A stretch of 29,043 bases of DNA, from positions 1-29,043 of IMG/VR virus record IMGVR_UViG_3300037070_004748. One strand, 5' to 3'. The position numbers and the translations under genes are program-made. Shown in pieces: positions 15,644 to 22,793 of the stretch (positions are counted from its first letter, which is position 1; every line of letters starts with the position of its first letter). This DNA comes from a virus. The notes beneath the pieces were generated by a model. That model did no database searches. It was not told the DNA's origin and worked only from the letters and a program-made list of their open reading frames with translations.

Positions 15644-15910
15644 TCATTTTAGAAGTTGCATCCCCACATGACGACCAATAGAACCACCCAAAAAGCCAGC
15701 CCAAAAAGGGTGGGGGGGCATGACAAAACCCATACCACTCAGCAGGTTAAACTGCCGCACGATAATGATCAGGATGACGAGCGCGACGAGAACGGTGATG
15801 ACGACGCGCACCGGCTCCGGCAATGGGATTTGGGCCAACGCCCAAAAAACGACGTAACAGATTAGCGCAATGATGATGATGGCAATCAGCAGACCTAACA
15901 GACCAGACAT
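15644..15910 (-). CDS. Two-TM membrane protein (holin-like)
   Basis: 88 aa with AAGGAGG before the ATG. Strongly hydrophobic segments are LLGLLIAIIIIALICYVVFWAL and VVITVLVALVILIIIV, separated by QIPLPEPVR. The IPLPEP hairpin between two helices is typical of a small membrane family often found in phages and bacteria (Thivi_2564-like, from memory). The C-terminal segment has a Gly-rich GFLGGSIGRHVG. It is a candidate holin or antiholin next to the 54-aa protein. Confidence 0.65.
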   Translation of the reverse strand: MSGLLGLLIAIIIIALICYVVFWALAQIPLPEPVRVVITVLVALVILIIIVRQFNLLSGMGFVMPPHPFWAGFLGGSIGRHVGMQLLK

Positions 15911-15953
15911 AATTCCTCCTTCTCACGCAGTGGTGCCCAAAGGGCTCCCAAGC

Positions 15954-16382
15954 TCAACGCAAGGCAGGCCGAAACCCTGCATTCAACGCACTTTGTTCGT
16001 CGCAAAACCATTGCTCCCCGCGCTCAGGGTCTATGACTGTACGATCATAGGAGGCGCTACCTGGGGAGTGCAGGATTTTCTCGCCGCGTGCGTTTATATT
16101 TCCTTTCAGGAGGCATTCTGGGGCGGGTGTCGCTTCCATCGTTGCCTCAATTACGGCATCCTCAATCGCAACCGCCGTGGCGTCAGGCGTTGCAATAGGC
16201 TGCGCGCCCGGGGGGCTCCCGACAAGCTCTTCCACAGGCGCTTCGGCCGGCGGCGTGATCCAGTGCAACTCTGCCAATCCTTGCCCTGTAAGGGTCTCAG
16301 GGTCGAAATCTGTACGTAGCAGACAGCCCGCCAGCGTCAGCATGATAACGACGCTCACAAGTACCAGTACGATTCTTTGCAA
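15954..16382 (-). CDS. Lipoprotein with C-terminal sunset-like domain
   Basis: 142 aa. The best start is a TTG at 16382, six bases after a perfect AAGGAGG; longer in-frame starts lack such a site. It begins QRIVLVLVSVVIMLTLAGC, a lipobox with Cys at about residue 19. A Pro/Ala-rich linker follows, then ECLLKGNINARGEKI...YDRTVIDPERGEQWFCDEQSALNAGF, which matches the small sunset-type domain (C-x-I-K-G-N, YDRT.I, G-E-R/Q-W-F-C) seen in Gram-positive surface proteins. It would be anchored outside the cytoplasmic membrane. A role in lysis or superinfection exclusion is possible. A 12-bp repeat copy encodes TLTGQ just after the lipobox. Confidence 0.75.
   Translation of the reverse strand: MQRIVLVLVSVVIMLTLAGCLLRTDFDPETLTGQGLAELHWITPPAEAPVEELVGSPPGAQPIATPDATAVAIEDAVIEATMEATPAPECLLKGNINARGEKILHSPGSASYDRTVIDPERGEQWFCDEQSALNAGFRPALR
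16284..16295 (+). repeat. 12-bp interspersed palindrome, copy 3
   Basis: Exact CCCTGTAAGGGT in the lipoprotein gene (coding strand gives T-L-T-G-Q). It shares CTTGCCCTGTAAGGGTC with the copy at 17140. Confidence 0.85.
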
Positions 16383-16392
16383 AATAGCCTCC

Positions 16393-18519
16393 TTAAAGTT
16401 GAAGATGATAGAAAGCCGCCCACGTTCTTGGATCGACTCTACCCTTCCGCATGGGACAATCTTCGCGGTAACTGCCATCCTTGTTGATTAGGCGTACCGA
16501 CAGATGAAGATGGACGCCCGTACTGTTGCCAGTCGTGCCAAGCAAGGCAATGGTCTGTCCGGCTGTCACCACTTGCCCCACGCTCACCTCGCTCTGCTGT
16601 GCGTGCGCGTAGAGGGTTGTCGCACCCTTTGCGTCATGCGCTACTTCCACAAAGTTGCCATAGCCTGGCGCATCAAAAGCAGCGCGTATTACCACGCCAT
16701 CTGCCATGCTCCGAATCGGCTTGCCTGCGGGCAAGCCGCCAAAGTCCGTCCCATCGTGACCAGGCATCTCGAACTGCGCGTAGGCTTGCGGGTTCTGGTA
16801 GAAATCCTGCGTGATGACGCTGCCCTCTAATGGATGCACCAGGCCGCCAGGAAGCAAGGGCGGGGCGGGCAATGTAGGTGACAGGATGGTTGCGGCGGCG
16901 TCTCCCACATAATCCCCCGATACCCAGCCGTCTATGACATGTAGCCAGCCGCCTTGCTCATCGTCGTGCAGAACCGTGCTACCTACGCGCAGCGTGCCAA
17001 GCACAGCGGTGTCCGTACTTGGCCCTGCCCTCATGTTGAGTCCGGCCGGTGCGATCACTATGCCCGTCTCAATTTCTCCCGTGGGGGGGAAGGGAGGTAT
17101 TGGCGGCTCAACGGGTTCAGGCTTGTGGCTTAACTCTTGCCCTGTAAGGGTCCACTCAAAATAGTAGGCGGTATGAATGTTCCAATCGGGCTGTTCGATA
17201 CTGCCTAGCCCGCAGCCGTCTATCACATCGCCGCTGTAACCTTCGATACGGATGCCGTAGGCGGGCGCAGTATTGTACATGGCAAAGTCAAGCGAGTATT
17301 CGGCGGGCAAGCCCTTTGACGCCAGCCACGGGTCAGACTTGCGTTCTGTGTTCTTGGTTTCATTGCCATTGATGAAGGTCACAGGTACGCCGATGGCGAG
17401 ATTGCCGTTCTCATCCAGCAGCCTGACAAAGATGTTGACCCGCCCTTGCGCTTCTTCTTCGTTAAACCAGCGGCCCACGGTGACACGGGGCATGATCTCG
17501 CTGGGCACAAGGGCGGGTTGCAGGGTGCAGCCGCGTACGTTGAGCCGTTCGTCCCAATCCAGGATACGGGAATCAGGCGGCGGCGTAATGGCACCCGGAG
17601 GGTTCCCGGGTTGTGGTGGATCTGGCGGATTAGGTGTCGTGGGTGGCAAAGCCACGTCCACAGAGTAGCCCAAGTTACACGCCGCCTTAAAGTCATCCAC
17701 CACGCCGTTCTTCGACTCAATTCCCCATTTGTCGCCCGCTACGTTTTGCCACCTATACAGCGCAACACAGTGAATCTTGCGTATATTGCCTTTGGCGTTA
17801 TGGGAATTGATTTCGGCAAAAGCGTTTTGCACCCAGCCGCTATTGGCGTCACGCCAGGTTTCGTCTTGGTCACATTCCGTGATGAAAGCGGGCAGATTCA
17901 GCGGGTATTTGTTGGTTTCCCAAATGGCGTTGAGCTGGTCTAGATAGGTGCGAAAGTGCCAGTACCAACCCTCTACCTTTTGGTCGGAGTAAATCAGATC
18001 GGCGTTGGTTCCATGTGTATACGAGTGCAGCGAAAAGCCATCACACTTGGCAATGTTCACCAACATCATGCGATAGTAGTGAAGCCAGTCGCCCGCCTGC
18101 TGATTCCACGGCGCAACGGCGGCGGCCATGACACGCACGGGTCTGCCTGTGTTGCGGATGGCGGTATAGCAGAGGTTAAAGCACTTGGCATATTGTTCCG
18201 GCGTGATTTGTTGGCCGTGCGGCCATTCCTGGGCATGGTTGGGTTCATTGCCAATCATCACCCAATCAATGCCGGGACTGTTCGTCACGAAGCCGGCGCA
18301 TTTCTGGGCAAACTCATCATAGCGGTCACTGGTCGGGATAGTGCCGCTGGAGCCGTACCCCCAGTTGAGCCGCACAATGTTACGAAAGCCCATCGCCACG
18401 AAACGGGAGTAGTCGCCTTTGCCTGAATGCTCTAAGGCTTCGGTATGGACAATCCAACCAGGCTTGTCGCCGAAAGCCCACTCGCCGCCCGGGTCGTGCA
18501 TTGCCGCAATCATTGTCAT
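16393..18519 (-). CDS. Multidomain lysin: glycoside hydrolase, Ig-like, SH3b, M23 peptidase
   Basis: 708 aa. Residues 1-290 form a GH-A-like hydrolase: WVMIGNEPNH (acid/base Glu92) and FITECDQDE (nucleophile Glu215). A Pro-rich linker (291-315) leads to a beta-sandwich domain (about 325-458, with NIFVRLLDENGNLAIGVPVTF). A second Pro-rich linker follows, then an SH3b domain (486-540, GLNMRAGPSTDTAVLG). A third linker leads to an M23 metallopeptidase (560-690) with the zinc motifs HDGTD (His588, Asp592) and HLH (670, 672). It thus cuts both glycan and peptide targets, with a wall-binding module between. No signal peptide is seen, so export would rely on a holin or virion delivery. It overlaps the TM/coiled-coil gene (ATGA). 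A 12-bp repeat encodes TLTG at 457-460, at a domain edge. Confidence 0.85.
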   Translation of the reverse strand: MTMIAAMHDPGGEWAFGDKPGWIVHTEALEHSGKGDYSRFVAMGFRNIVRLNWGYGSSGTIPTSDRYDEFAQKCAGFVTNSPGIDWVMIGNEPNHAQEWPHGQQITPEQYAKCFNLCYTAIRNTGRPVRVMAAAVAPWNQQAGDWLHYYRMMLVNIAKCDGFSLHSYTHGTNADLIYSDQKVEGWYWHFRTYLDQLNAIWETNKYPLNLPAFITECDQDETWRDANSGWVQNAFAEINSHNAKGNIRKIHCVALYRWQNVAGDKWGIESKNGVVDDFKAACNLGYSVDVALPPTTPNPPDPPQPGNPPGAITPPPDSRILDWDERLNVRGCTLQPALVPSEIMPRVTVGRWFNEEEAQGRVNIFVRLLDENGNLAIGVPVTFINGNETKNTERKSDPWLASKGLPAEYSLDFAMYNTAPAYGIRIEGYSGDVIDGCGLGSIEQPDWNIHTAYYFEWTLTGQELSHKPEPVEPPIPPFPPTGEIETGIVIAPAGLNMRAGPSTDTAVLGTLRVGSTVLHDDEQGGWLHVIDGWVSGDYVGDAAATILSPTLPAPPLLPGGLVHPLEGSVITQDFYQNPQAYAQFEMPGHDGTDFGGLPAGKPIRSMADGVVIRAAFDAPGYGNFVEVAHDAKGATTLYAHAQQSEVSVGQVVTAGQTIALLGTTGNSTGVHLHLSVRLINKDGSYREDCPMRKGRVDPRTWAAFYHLQL
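17140..17151 (+). repeat. 12-bp interspersed palindrome, copy 4
   Basis: Exact CCCTGTAAGGGT in the lysin gene at the junction of the Ig-like domain and linker 2 (T-L-T-G-Q on the coding strand). Confidence 0.85.
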
Positions 18520-18734
18520 ACGGACAACTCCGCTTCCCGCCGCGCCAAATCACGTGCGTGAATCAAGTCCAGTTGCAATATTTCAATCGCCTGTCGCAAA
18601 TCTTCCACGTGGCGGTCGTGCGCTTCGTTCAGCCTGTCCATGGCGCTGATGTTGGTGCGAAACTGCACATAAAGCGCAATCCCGGCAATCGATGTGTAGC
18701 CGAGCAAGAGGCTGATCCACGGCCAGTCAATCAC
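18516..18734 (-). CDS. N-terminal TM plus coiled-coil protein (spanin- or XhlA-like)
   Basis: 72 aa from a GTG start. One membrane helix (WISLLLGYTSIAGIALYVQF) is followed by a charged coiled coil (MDRLNEAHDRHVEDLRQAIEILQLDLIHARDLARREAEL). This is the shape of i-spanins in diderm hosts and of small lysis accessory proteins in monoderms. It lies directly before the lysin gene with a 4-nt overlap, which supports a lysis role. Confidence 0.6.
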   Translation of the reverse strand: MIDWPWISLLLGYTSIAGIALYVQFRTNISAMDRLNEAHDRHVEDLRQAIEILQLDLIHARDLARREAELSV

Positions 18735-18735
18735 G

Positions 18736-18819
18736 TTACGGCCGCTCCATCATGCAGAAGTGCGCCAGGATGCCGCCGAGCAGGGCCAGCGCCAGGTAGA
18801 AGATGGACTCAGCGGTCAT
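18736..18819 (-). CDS. Possible 27-aa membrane peptide
   Basis: ATG at 18819 lies inside the end of the DUF262-like gene; the stop is one base before the next gene's GTG. It encodes MTAESIFYLALALLGGILAHF... with one hydrophobic helix and a short basic end. It fills the gap perfectly and would be translationally coupled. It is very short, so uncertain. Confidence 0.4.
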   Translation of the reverse strand: MTAESIFYLALALLGGILAHFCMMERP

Positions 18820-20059
18820 CCGAAACATCCTTGTCGCCACGTTGGAGATTGAGCATGGCAGGCTCCAGGAAAACATCGTCACTTTCTCCGTGAGTGGCGA
18901 TAGGGTGGACATGACTTATGTGCATCCCAGGCGGCGTATTTCGGGTGTTCCGTGACTTGCGCTTCCACTTGTCTACTTCATGGACATCGCAGCCAAGTCC
19001 CTTGCTGTACAGCTCAAAATCTTTGATTCGACTCAAGCCGCATACGGTGGTACGGCGTCCATCCTTGAAATTGGGAAACACTACACTCCCCTCGCATCGC
19101 TGCAAGAACTTAGCTAGAAATATCTTCCACGGCTCGATTGGTATCTCGTTATTCCTGCGCCAAATCGCCGCATCCAGCAGCCAACGTGCAACGGTTTCAT
19201 TGAAGGGATACCTAGTCATCTTGAGTTCTTCATCAAAAGTCCAACGAAACATCTCGATTTCACTGGCAACTAGGGTTTCAAACCGCTTGAGCGCCGAGTC
19301 AACTTGACTCGGATGGGCAGTCTTAAAATAAGTTGCCATAAGAAATTCGATGGCGATGCTATCGGGAACGTGTGAGCTATAGTTGGTCTGAGCTATCGGG
19401 TAGGATTTCAGCGCCTTTTCATCGGTTACTAGGCGATAAAAGAGCGAAACGCTGTGCCGTTCCTGTTTATGAATTGTCGGACGTGACTTGCTCGGCTTTG
19501 TCCTCAACCGCAATAGACTGGACTTAACAATGTTGATGAGTTGCTCATAGCGGGACTCCCATACCACCTTCCAGTCTGGGAGATTCGTGAGGAAACCTCG
19601 ATAGTATTCGCGCGCAGTTGGCACAGTGCCGCGGTTGATGTCCTGAAAATCGCGCCATGCTTCTGCAAGGTTGTTATATCGGCGATGCTGGCGCGTAACC
19701 ACGATGGCGCGGAACAGATTTTCTACTTGGGTCGCGTGGGCAAACTCGTACTTAACCGGGTCTTTGAGCATGTCAACGCAAGTGCTTAACCGCTGCAATC
19801 CATCATTGAGATAAAGCGTGAGATCGCCGGTGTCATTAAGCTGATAGGTCGCAAATACACCGATGGGATCGCGCTCCTCTTGCCATCGCCTTGCGTAGTC
19901 CTTGGATTTCGCAACCTCCCAAACAAACTCACGTTGATGAGGAGCAGGAACCAAGCGATTTTCACGAAAATCGGCGACCATCTCCCAAAGATTGACCGAG
20001 CTATCGCCTATGGGATGCAACCGCTGGCGCAGAGAATCGAAACTCAATCGTCCTTCCAT
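18809..20059 (-). CDS. DUF262-like protein with HNH-like C-terminus
   Basis: 416 aa. The N-terminal third has the ParB-related DUF262 signature: LVPAPHQREFVWE (Arg near 43), then YLNDGLQRLSTCVDML (D-G-x-Q-R-x-x-T near 86-93). The middle is helical. The C-terminus has GMHISHVHPIATHGESDD...EPAMLNLQRGDKD, resembling a His-Asn HNH core. DUF262 plus a nuclease tail is the plan of GmrSD/BrxU-type DNA-targeting restriction enzymes; single phage homologues also occur with unknown roles. It overlaps the Dam-like gene by 15 nt, so it is co-expressed with a methyltransferase. Its AT content looks higher than that of its neighbours, hinting at a separate origin. Confidence 0.65.
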   Translation of the reverse strand: MEGRLSFDSLRQRLHPIGDSSVNLWEMVADFRENRLVPAPHQREFVWEVAKSKDYARRWQEERDPIGVFATYQLNDTGDLTLYLNDGLQRLSTCVDMLKDPVKYEFAHATQVENLFRAIVVTRQHRRYNNLAEAWRDFQDINRGTVPTAREYYRGFLTNLPDWKVVWESRYEQLINIVKSSLLRLRTKPSKSRPTIHKQERHSVSLFYRLVTDEKALKSYPIAQTNYSSHVPDSIAIEFLMATYFKTAHPSQVDSALKRFETLVASEIEMFRWTFDEELKMTRYPFNETVARWLLDAAIWRRNNEIPIEPWKIFLAKFLQRCEGSVVFPNFKDGRRTTVCGLSRIKDFELYSKGLGCDVHEVDKWKRKSRNTRNTPPGMHISHVHPIATHGESDDVFLEPAMLNLQRGDKDVSDDR

Positions 20060-21099
20060 GCTGCACCTCCAACGCCGAGGGTCAAACCAAACTCACTAAA
20101 GTTACTTGGATTCTTCGACACGCCTGCATGGATAATCACGCTGCCAAATGGCGATTGATCGTCCGTAACGCCATTGCTGGAAATGAACTTGATGTAGTGG
20201 TCTGTAAAAGTCAGACTCAGGGCATGGTCACGAATCAGGCGTTGCACCTTTGGATGGCGCAAGTGAATCAGGGCAAGCAATACGCACGCCTGTACCGTGC
20301 GCCCGGCTGCGATCTCGCCGCATAGCTTGTCCATCCACAGCGGCACTTGTGATCGTTGGTGGCCGCCGGTATAGGGCGGATTGAGCCAGACGTTGCCGTG
20401 CCATTCCTGCGCCAAGCCATCGTCAGCAGCGGTATAAAATAGCGGCGCTTTGACAAGTTGGTTGGCGGCGTCGTGACTTGCTGGGTCCAGGTCAATGCTA
20501 CCCATCACGCGCCGCGCCGCCTCTATATATTTGGCAGGCGTGTACCATTCATTCGACTCGGAAGAGCGGAAGCGCACATCTTCCGGCATCCCTTCTTCCG
20601 CCCGAATCGTGCGGAGAACAGCATTGCGCGTCACGTCGCCATCGTATGCCGCCGCTACTTTGTCGTAGAGTTCAGGTAGACGATACTTGTGAGGAATCAA
20701 CTTGCGATAGCGGACAATTGAAACATGACTTACGCCAACCTCATCCCTGAATTGCGATTTAGGGCTAACTTCAGTACCCGCGCGTACTGAAGTTATATCC
20801 CGTCGCATCCCCTGATTGTCGTCATTCTCGTCATGCAGTTCGGCTGTACGCGCATCCAAACCAAGTGACCAAATCATTAACTTGCGTTTAGTTTCGTCGC
20901 GTTCGGCAATCGCTTCGGGCGTATCGGCACGGCGTACATCCATTGCCTCGCACATCAGCCGCAACTCAACAGCAAAGCGTCTAGCACTAGGGCCATCCTC
21001 AATCTTTTCGATGATGGCCAGTCCCTGCTCCAACGGCAGCGTCAGGGCGTTTTGTCCGTGATAGACCAACTCATCACGTTTGGATGGGAAGCCGTTCAT
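20044..21099 (-). CDS. Phage Dam-like DNA N6-adenine methyltransferase
   Basis: About 351 aa from the ATG at 21099, which overlaps the upstream stop (ATGA). The N-terminal half is helical with FRDEVGVSHVSIVRYRKL, an HTH-like segment. The C-terminal half is the phage Dam family: EWYTPAKYIEAARRVMGSIDLDPASHDAAN, then WLNPPYTGG (catalytic NPPY). The order and sequence fit the N-6-adenine methyltransferase family found in many phages. Role: probable protection from restriction or epigenetic control. The HTH part could give extra DNA specificity. Confidence 0.85.
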   Translation of the reverse strand: MNGFPSKRDELVYHGQNALTLPLEQGLAIIEKIEDGPSARRFAVELRLMCEAMDVRRADTPEAIAERDETKRKLMIWSLGLDARTAELHDENDDNQGMRRDITSVRAGTEVSPKSQFRDEVGVSHVSIVRYRKLIPHKYRLPELYDKVAAAYDGDVTRNAVLRTIRAEEGMPEDVRFRSSESNEWYTPAKYIEAARRVMGSIDLDPASHDAANQLVKAPLFYTAADDGLAQEWHGNVWLNPPYTGGHQRSQVPLWMDKLCGEIAAGRTVQACVLLALIHLRHPKVQRLIRDHALSLTFTDHYIKFISSNGVTDDQSPFGSVIIHAGVSKNPSNFSEFGLTLGVGGAAWKDD

Positions 21100-21371
21100 T
21101 CCGCCACCCCCTCCCGTGCCACCACCCGCACGATCACAGGCCGCTGCAACTCCACGCTCAGGGCGCGGCAGATCGTAAACACGTGGACATCGAGCCAATC
21201 CGCATAACGCACAACAATTAGGCGATAGACCGGCTTGCCCCCTTCACGCTCGTCGGTTTTCTCTAGCGTGCTGCCTTCCAGCCAATCGCTCAGTTGCGGG
21301 TTCACAAACAGGAAGTCCGTTTGGATGCGTTCCCACACCGAGTCAAGTCTTACTGAATCGAGCGTGGTCAT
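21096..21371 (-). CDS. Small hypothetical protein
   Basis: 91 aa starting MTTLDSVRLDSVWERIQTDF. The ATG at 21371 overlaps the previous stop (ATGA) with GGGAG upstream. It mixes a helical start with beta-type RLIVVRYADWLDVHVF. No family is recognised. It is coupled at both ends. Confidence 0.6.
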   Translation of the reverse strand: MTTLDSVRLDSVWERIQTDFLFVNPQLSDWLEGSTLEKTDEREGGKPVYRLIVVRYADWLDVHVFTICRALSVELQRPVIVRVVAREGVAE

Positions 21372-21616
21372 TTCTTTTGCTCCCACATCAGATAGCGCAC
21401 GTAGTTCTCGCACCGTTTGGCAAGAGCGCCCCGCTCCGGCGTCAAACGCTTTTCGATGTGTTTGCGGACGCGCTCCGGTGTCCAGCCATAGCGATGGAGT
21501 ATTTTCATCCTGTCCGCAAGCCGGGGATGATACAGATCAAGCCAGTCCACTTCGTCCTTGTACAAGTCGGCGTCAAATTCTTCTTCCACTTCTTCTTCGG
21601 TAAGCTGCGCTGCCAT
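21368..21616 (-). CDS. Small acidic helical hypothetical protein
   Basis: 82 aa from the ATG at 21616, chosen because AAGGAGA precedes it. The start is strongly acidic (TEEEVEEEFDADLYKDEVDW), followed by a basic helical part (RVRKHIEKRLTPERGALAKRC) with an HTH-like GWTPERVRKHIE. It is the first gene after the terminator at 21.66-21.69 kb. No function assigned. Confidence 0.6.
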   Translation of the reverse strand: MAAQLTEEEVEEEFDADLYKDEVDWLDLYHPRLADRMKILHRYGWTPERVRKHIEKRLTPERGALAKRCENYVRYLMWEQKK

Positions 21617-21660
21617 GGTGATTTCTCCTTTCGGTAGAGGCGCAATCCCTGCGCCAATAA

Positions 21661-21691
21661 CAAAAAAAACCACCAAGATTAATCTTGGTGG
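21661..21691 (-). terminator. Strong rho-independent terminator (minus strand)
   Basis: A 22-bp perfect palindrome (21670-21691; stem CCACCAAGA) is followed on the minus strand by eight T. It ends the single-gene unit 21715-21903. The opposite strand has no T run, so it acts in one direction. Confidence 0.88.
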
Positions 21692-21714
21692 CGGGTCTGT
21701 GGGACGTAGCCGGT

Positions 21715-21903
21715 TTATTTAGTTTCCACTTTAATCGGATCGCTGATGCGCTTGGGCTGGGCCTCAACTCGCATCTGCGCCAGGCCTACATTGATGATGA
21801 CCGTACCGACATCACCATCCGCATAAAAGCGCACCAGCGCAGCGTGTACCAACTCCAGCGTGTCAGCAATGGCCTGTTCCGTGGCCCGTTGCTTGTCGAG
21901 CAT
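21715..21903 (-). CDS. Small hypothetical protein in its own transcription unit
   Basis: 62 aa, MLDKQRATEQAIADTLELVH...VGTVIINVGLAQMRVEAQPKRISDPIKVE. GAGGGA lies six bases before the ATG. A consensus-like promoter lies immediately upstream and a strong terminator immediately downstream, unlike any neighbour. No family is recognised; the end is Lys/Pro-rich. Confidence 0.6.
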   Translation of the reverse strand: MLDKQRATEQAIADTLELVHAALVRFYADGDVGTVIINVGLAQMRVEAQPKRISDPIKVETK

Positions 21904-21930
21904 AGAGTCCCTCGCTATGGGATAGCTCTA

Positions 21931-21959
21931 AGAATAGACCCGTCGTCCTACTATGTCAA
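21931..21959 (-). promoter_or_regulatory. Sigma70-type promoter (minus strand)
   Basis: TTGACA (21959-21954) and TATTCT (21936-21931) with a 17-bp spacer lie in a 65-bp intergenic gap. It would start transcription about 20 bp before the 62-aa gene. Confidence 0.7.
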
Positions 21960-21968
21960 CCAGTATGG

Positions 21969-22208
21969 TTATTGTGGCCCGCCAAGCGTTTTGTCGAGGT
22001 CAAAGAGCGGCAGCCAAGTAGGTTCCTGTACCGTCTTAATCTTGCCGGTCGAAAAGTTGAAACTGACCCAGCGGCTGTCATCTTCAAGAAAGTAGTAATG
22101 CGAACGTAAATCACTACGTTGGCGAGACCCTTCCGTGCGCTGCCAGGCGTCATAACGGTGAAGTCTTTGGCGTATCCACTTGGGCGTGACGTAGATGGCT
22201 AAAGTCAT
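21969..22208 (-). CDS. Small hypothetical protein
   Basis: 79 aa, basic first half (TPKWIRQRLHRYDAWQRTEGSRQRSDLRS) then YYFLEDDSRWVSFNFSTGKIKTVQEP. Its ATG overlaps the upstream stop (ATGA). It is the last gene before the promoter at 21.93 kb. Unrecognised. Confidence 0.55.
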   Translation of the reverse strand: MTLAIYVTPKWIRQRLHRYDAWQRTEGSRQRSDLRSHYYFLEDDSRWVSFNFSTGKIKTVQEPTWLPLFDLDKTLGGPQ

Positions 22209-22411
22209 TTCTCCGGCTCCTCCTCCTCCAACTCGGCAATGCGTGCTTCGTATTCGTCGCGCATCAGCCCCAGTAGGTACGCTACCGTGTTTTGTACTGC
22301 CGCCATGTAAGCGCGGTCCCCCCTGTAAGGGTCAGGATGAATAATGTCCTCTGCCACTTGTTTAATTCGCTCATCATCCCACAGTGGCTGCAACGGTTGT
22401 GGCTCAGTCAT
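22205..22411 (-). CDS. Small hypothetical protein
   Basis: 68 aa, acidic helical protein ending in EARIAELEEEEPEK. Translation starts from GAGGAG encoded in the last codons of the upstream gene. A 12-bp repeat copy at 22321 encodes DPYRG in the middle. Unrecognised. Confidence 0.55.
   Translation of the reverse strand: MTEPQPLQPLWDDERIKQVAEDIIHPDPYRGDRAYMAAVQNTVAYLLGLMRDEYEARIAELEEEEPEK
22321..22332 (+). repeat. 12-bp interspersed palindrome, copy 5
   Basis: Exact CCCTGTAAGGGT inside the 68-aa gene; read as D-P-Y-R on the coding strand, the same frame as the copy at 27605. Confidence 0.85.
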
Positions 22412-22431
22412 TTGGGCAGCTCCTCTTGCAT
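22407..22431 (-). repeat. 25-bp gene-junction direct repeat, copy a
   Basis: 23 of 25 bases match 22595-22619. It encodes the MQEELPK ending of one gene and carries the GAGGAG site and start codon of the next. Confidence 0.7.
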
Positions 22432-22599
22432 ACCAGAATCCTCCCTTGCCAGGGCAGCTCGCAATTCGTCAAGTACGCCGACTGTCGTCAGCACAAAAAG
22501 TATATCCGATTCCGAGAAACCGGCCTTATGCGCCTCGATGATCCAGGCAAACCAGTTGGTGACGATAAAGTGCTTTCCGCCTGTTGGTGAAGTCGTCAC
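22408..22599 (-). CDS. Small hypothetical protein ending in MQEELPK
   Basis: 63 aa from a GTG at 22599 that overlaps the upstream stop (GTGA), with GGAGGAG eight bases before it. Reads VTTSPTGGKHFIVTNWFAWI...GFSESDILFVLTTVGVLDEL. It shares its last seven residues with the gene upstream because of the duplicated junction. Unrecognised. Confidence 0.5.
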   Translation of the reverse strand: MTTSPTGGKHFIVTNWFAWIIEAHKAGFSESDILFVLTTVGVLDELRAALAREDSGMQEELPK

Positions 22600-22619
22600 T
22601 TGGGCAGCTCCTCCTGCAT
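22595..22619 (-). repeat. 25-bp gene-junction direct repeat, copy b
   Basis: Partner of 22407-22431; gives the MQEELPK end of the 65-aa gene and the ribosome site of the 63-aa gene. Confidence 0.7.
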
Positions 22620-22793
22620 AACTAAGATAATCTCCCTTGCCGCCTCCGCCGATTCGCACAGCCTGAAATCCTGCCACCTAGCGCCGCGCTTGACTCTGCG
22701 CCGCTGGATCCTTACAGGACAAGCGTGGCGGTCATCGTCCGGGCTAATGCGGTACATCCACTCCGTATTGCCGCGGTGGATCTCCAGCGTCAT
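22596..22793 (-). CDS. Small hypothetical protein
   Basis: 65 aa from the ATG at 22793 with AAGGAG six bases upstream. MTLEIHRGNTEWMYRISPDDD is beta-type and is followed by basic RIQRRRVKRGARW. A decayed 12-bp repeat copy (22710-22718) lies inside. It overlaps the previous gene by 50 nt in another frame. Unrecognised. Confidence 0.5.
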   Translation of the reverse strand: MTLEIHRGNTEWMYRISPDDDRHACPVRIQRRRVKRGARWQDFRLCESAEAAREIILVMQEELPK

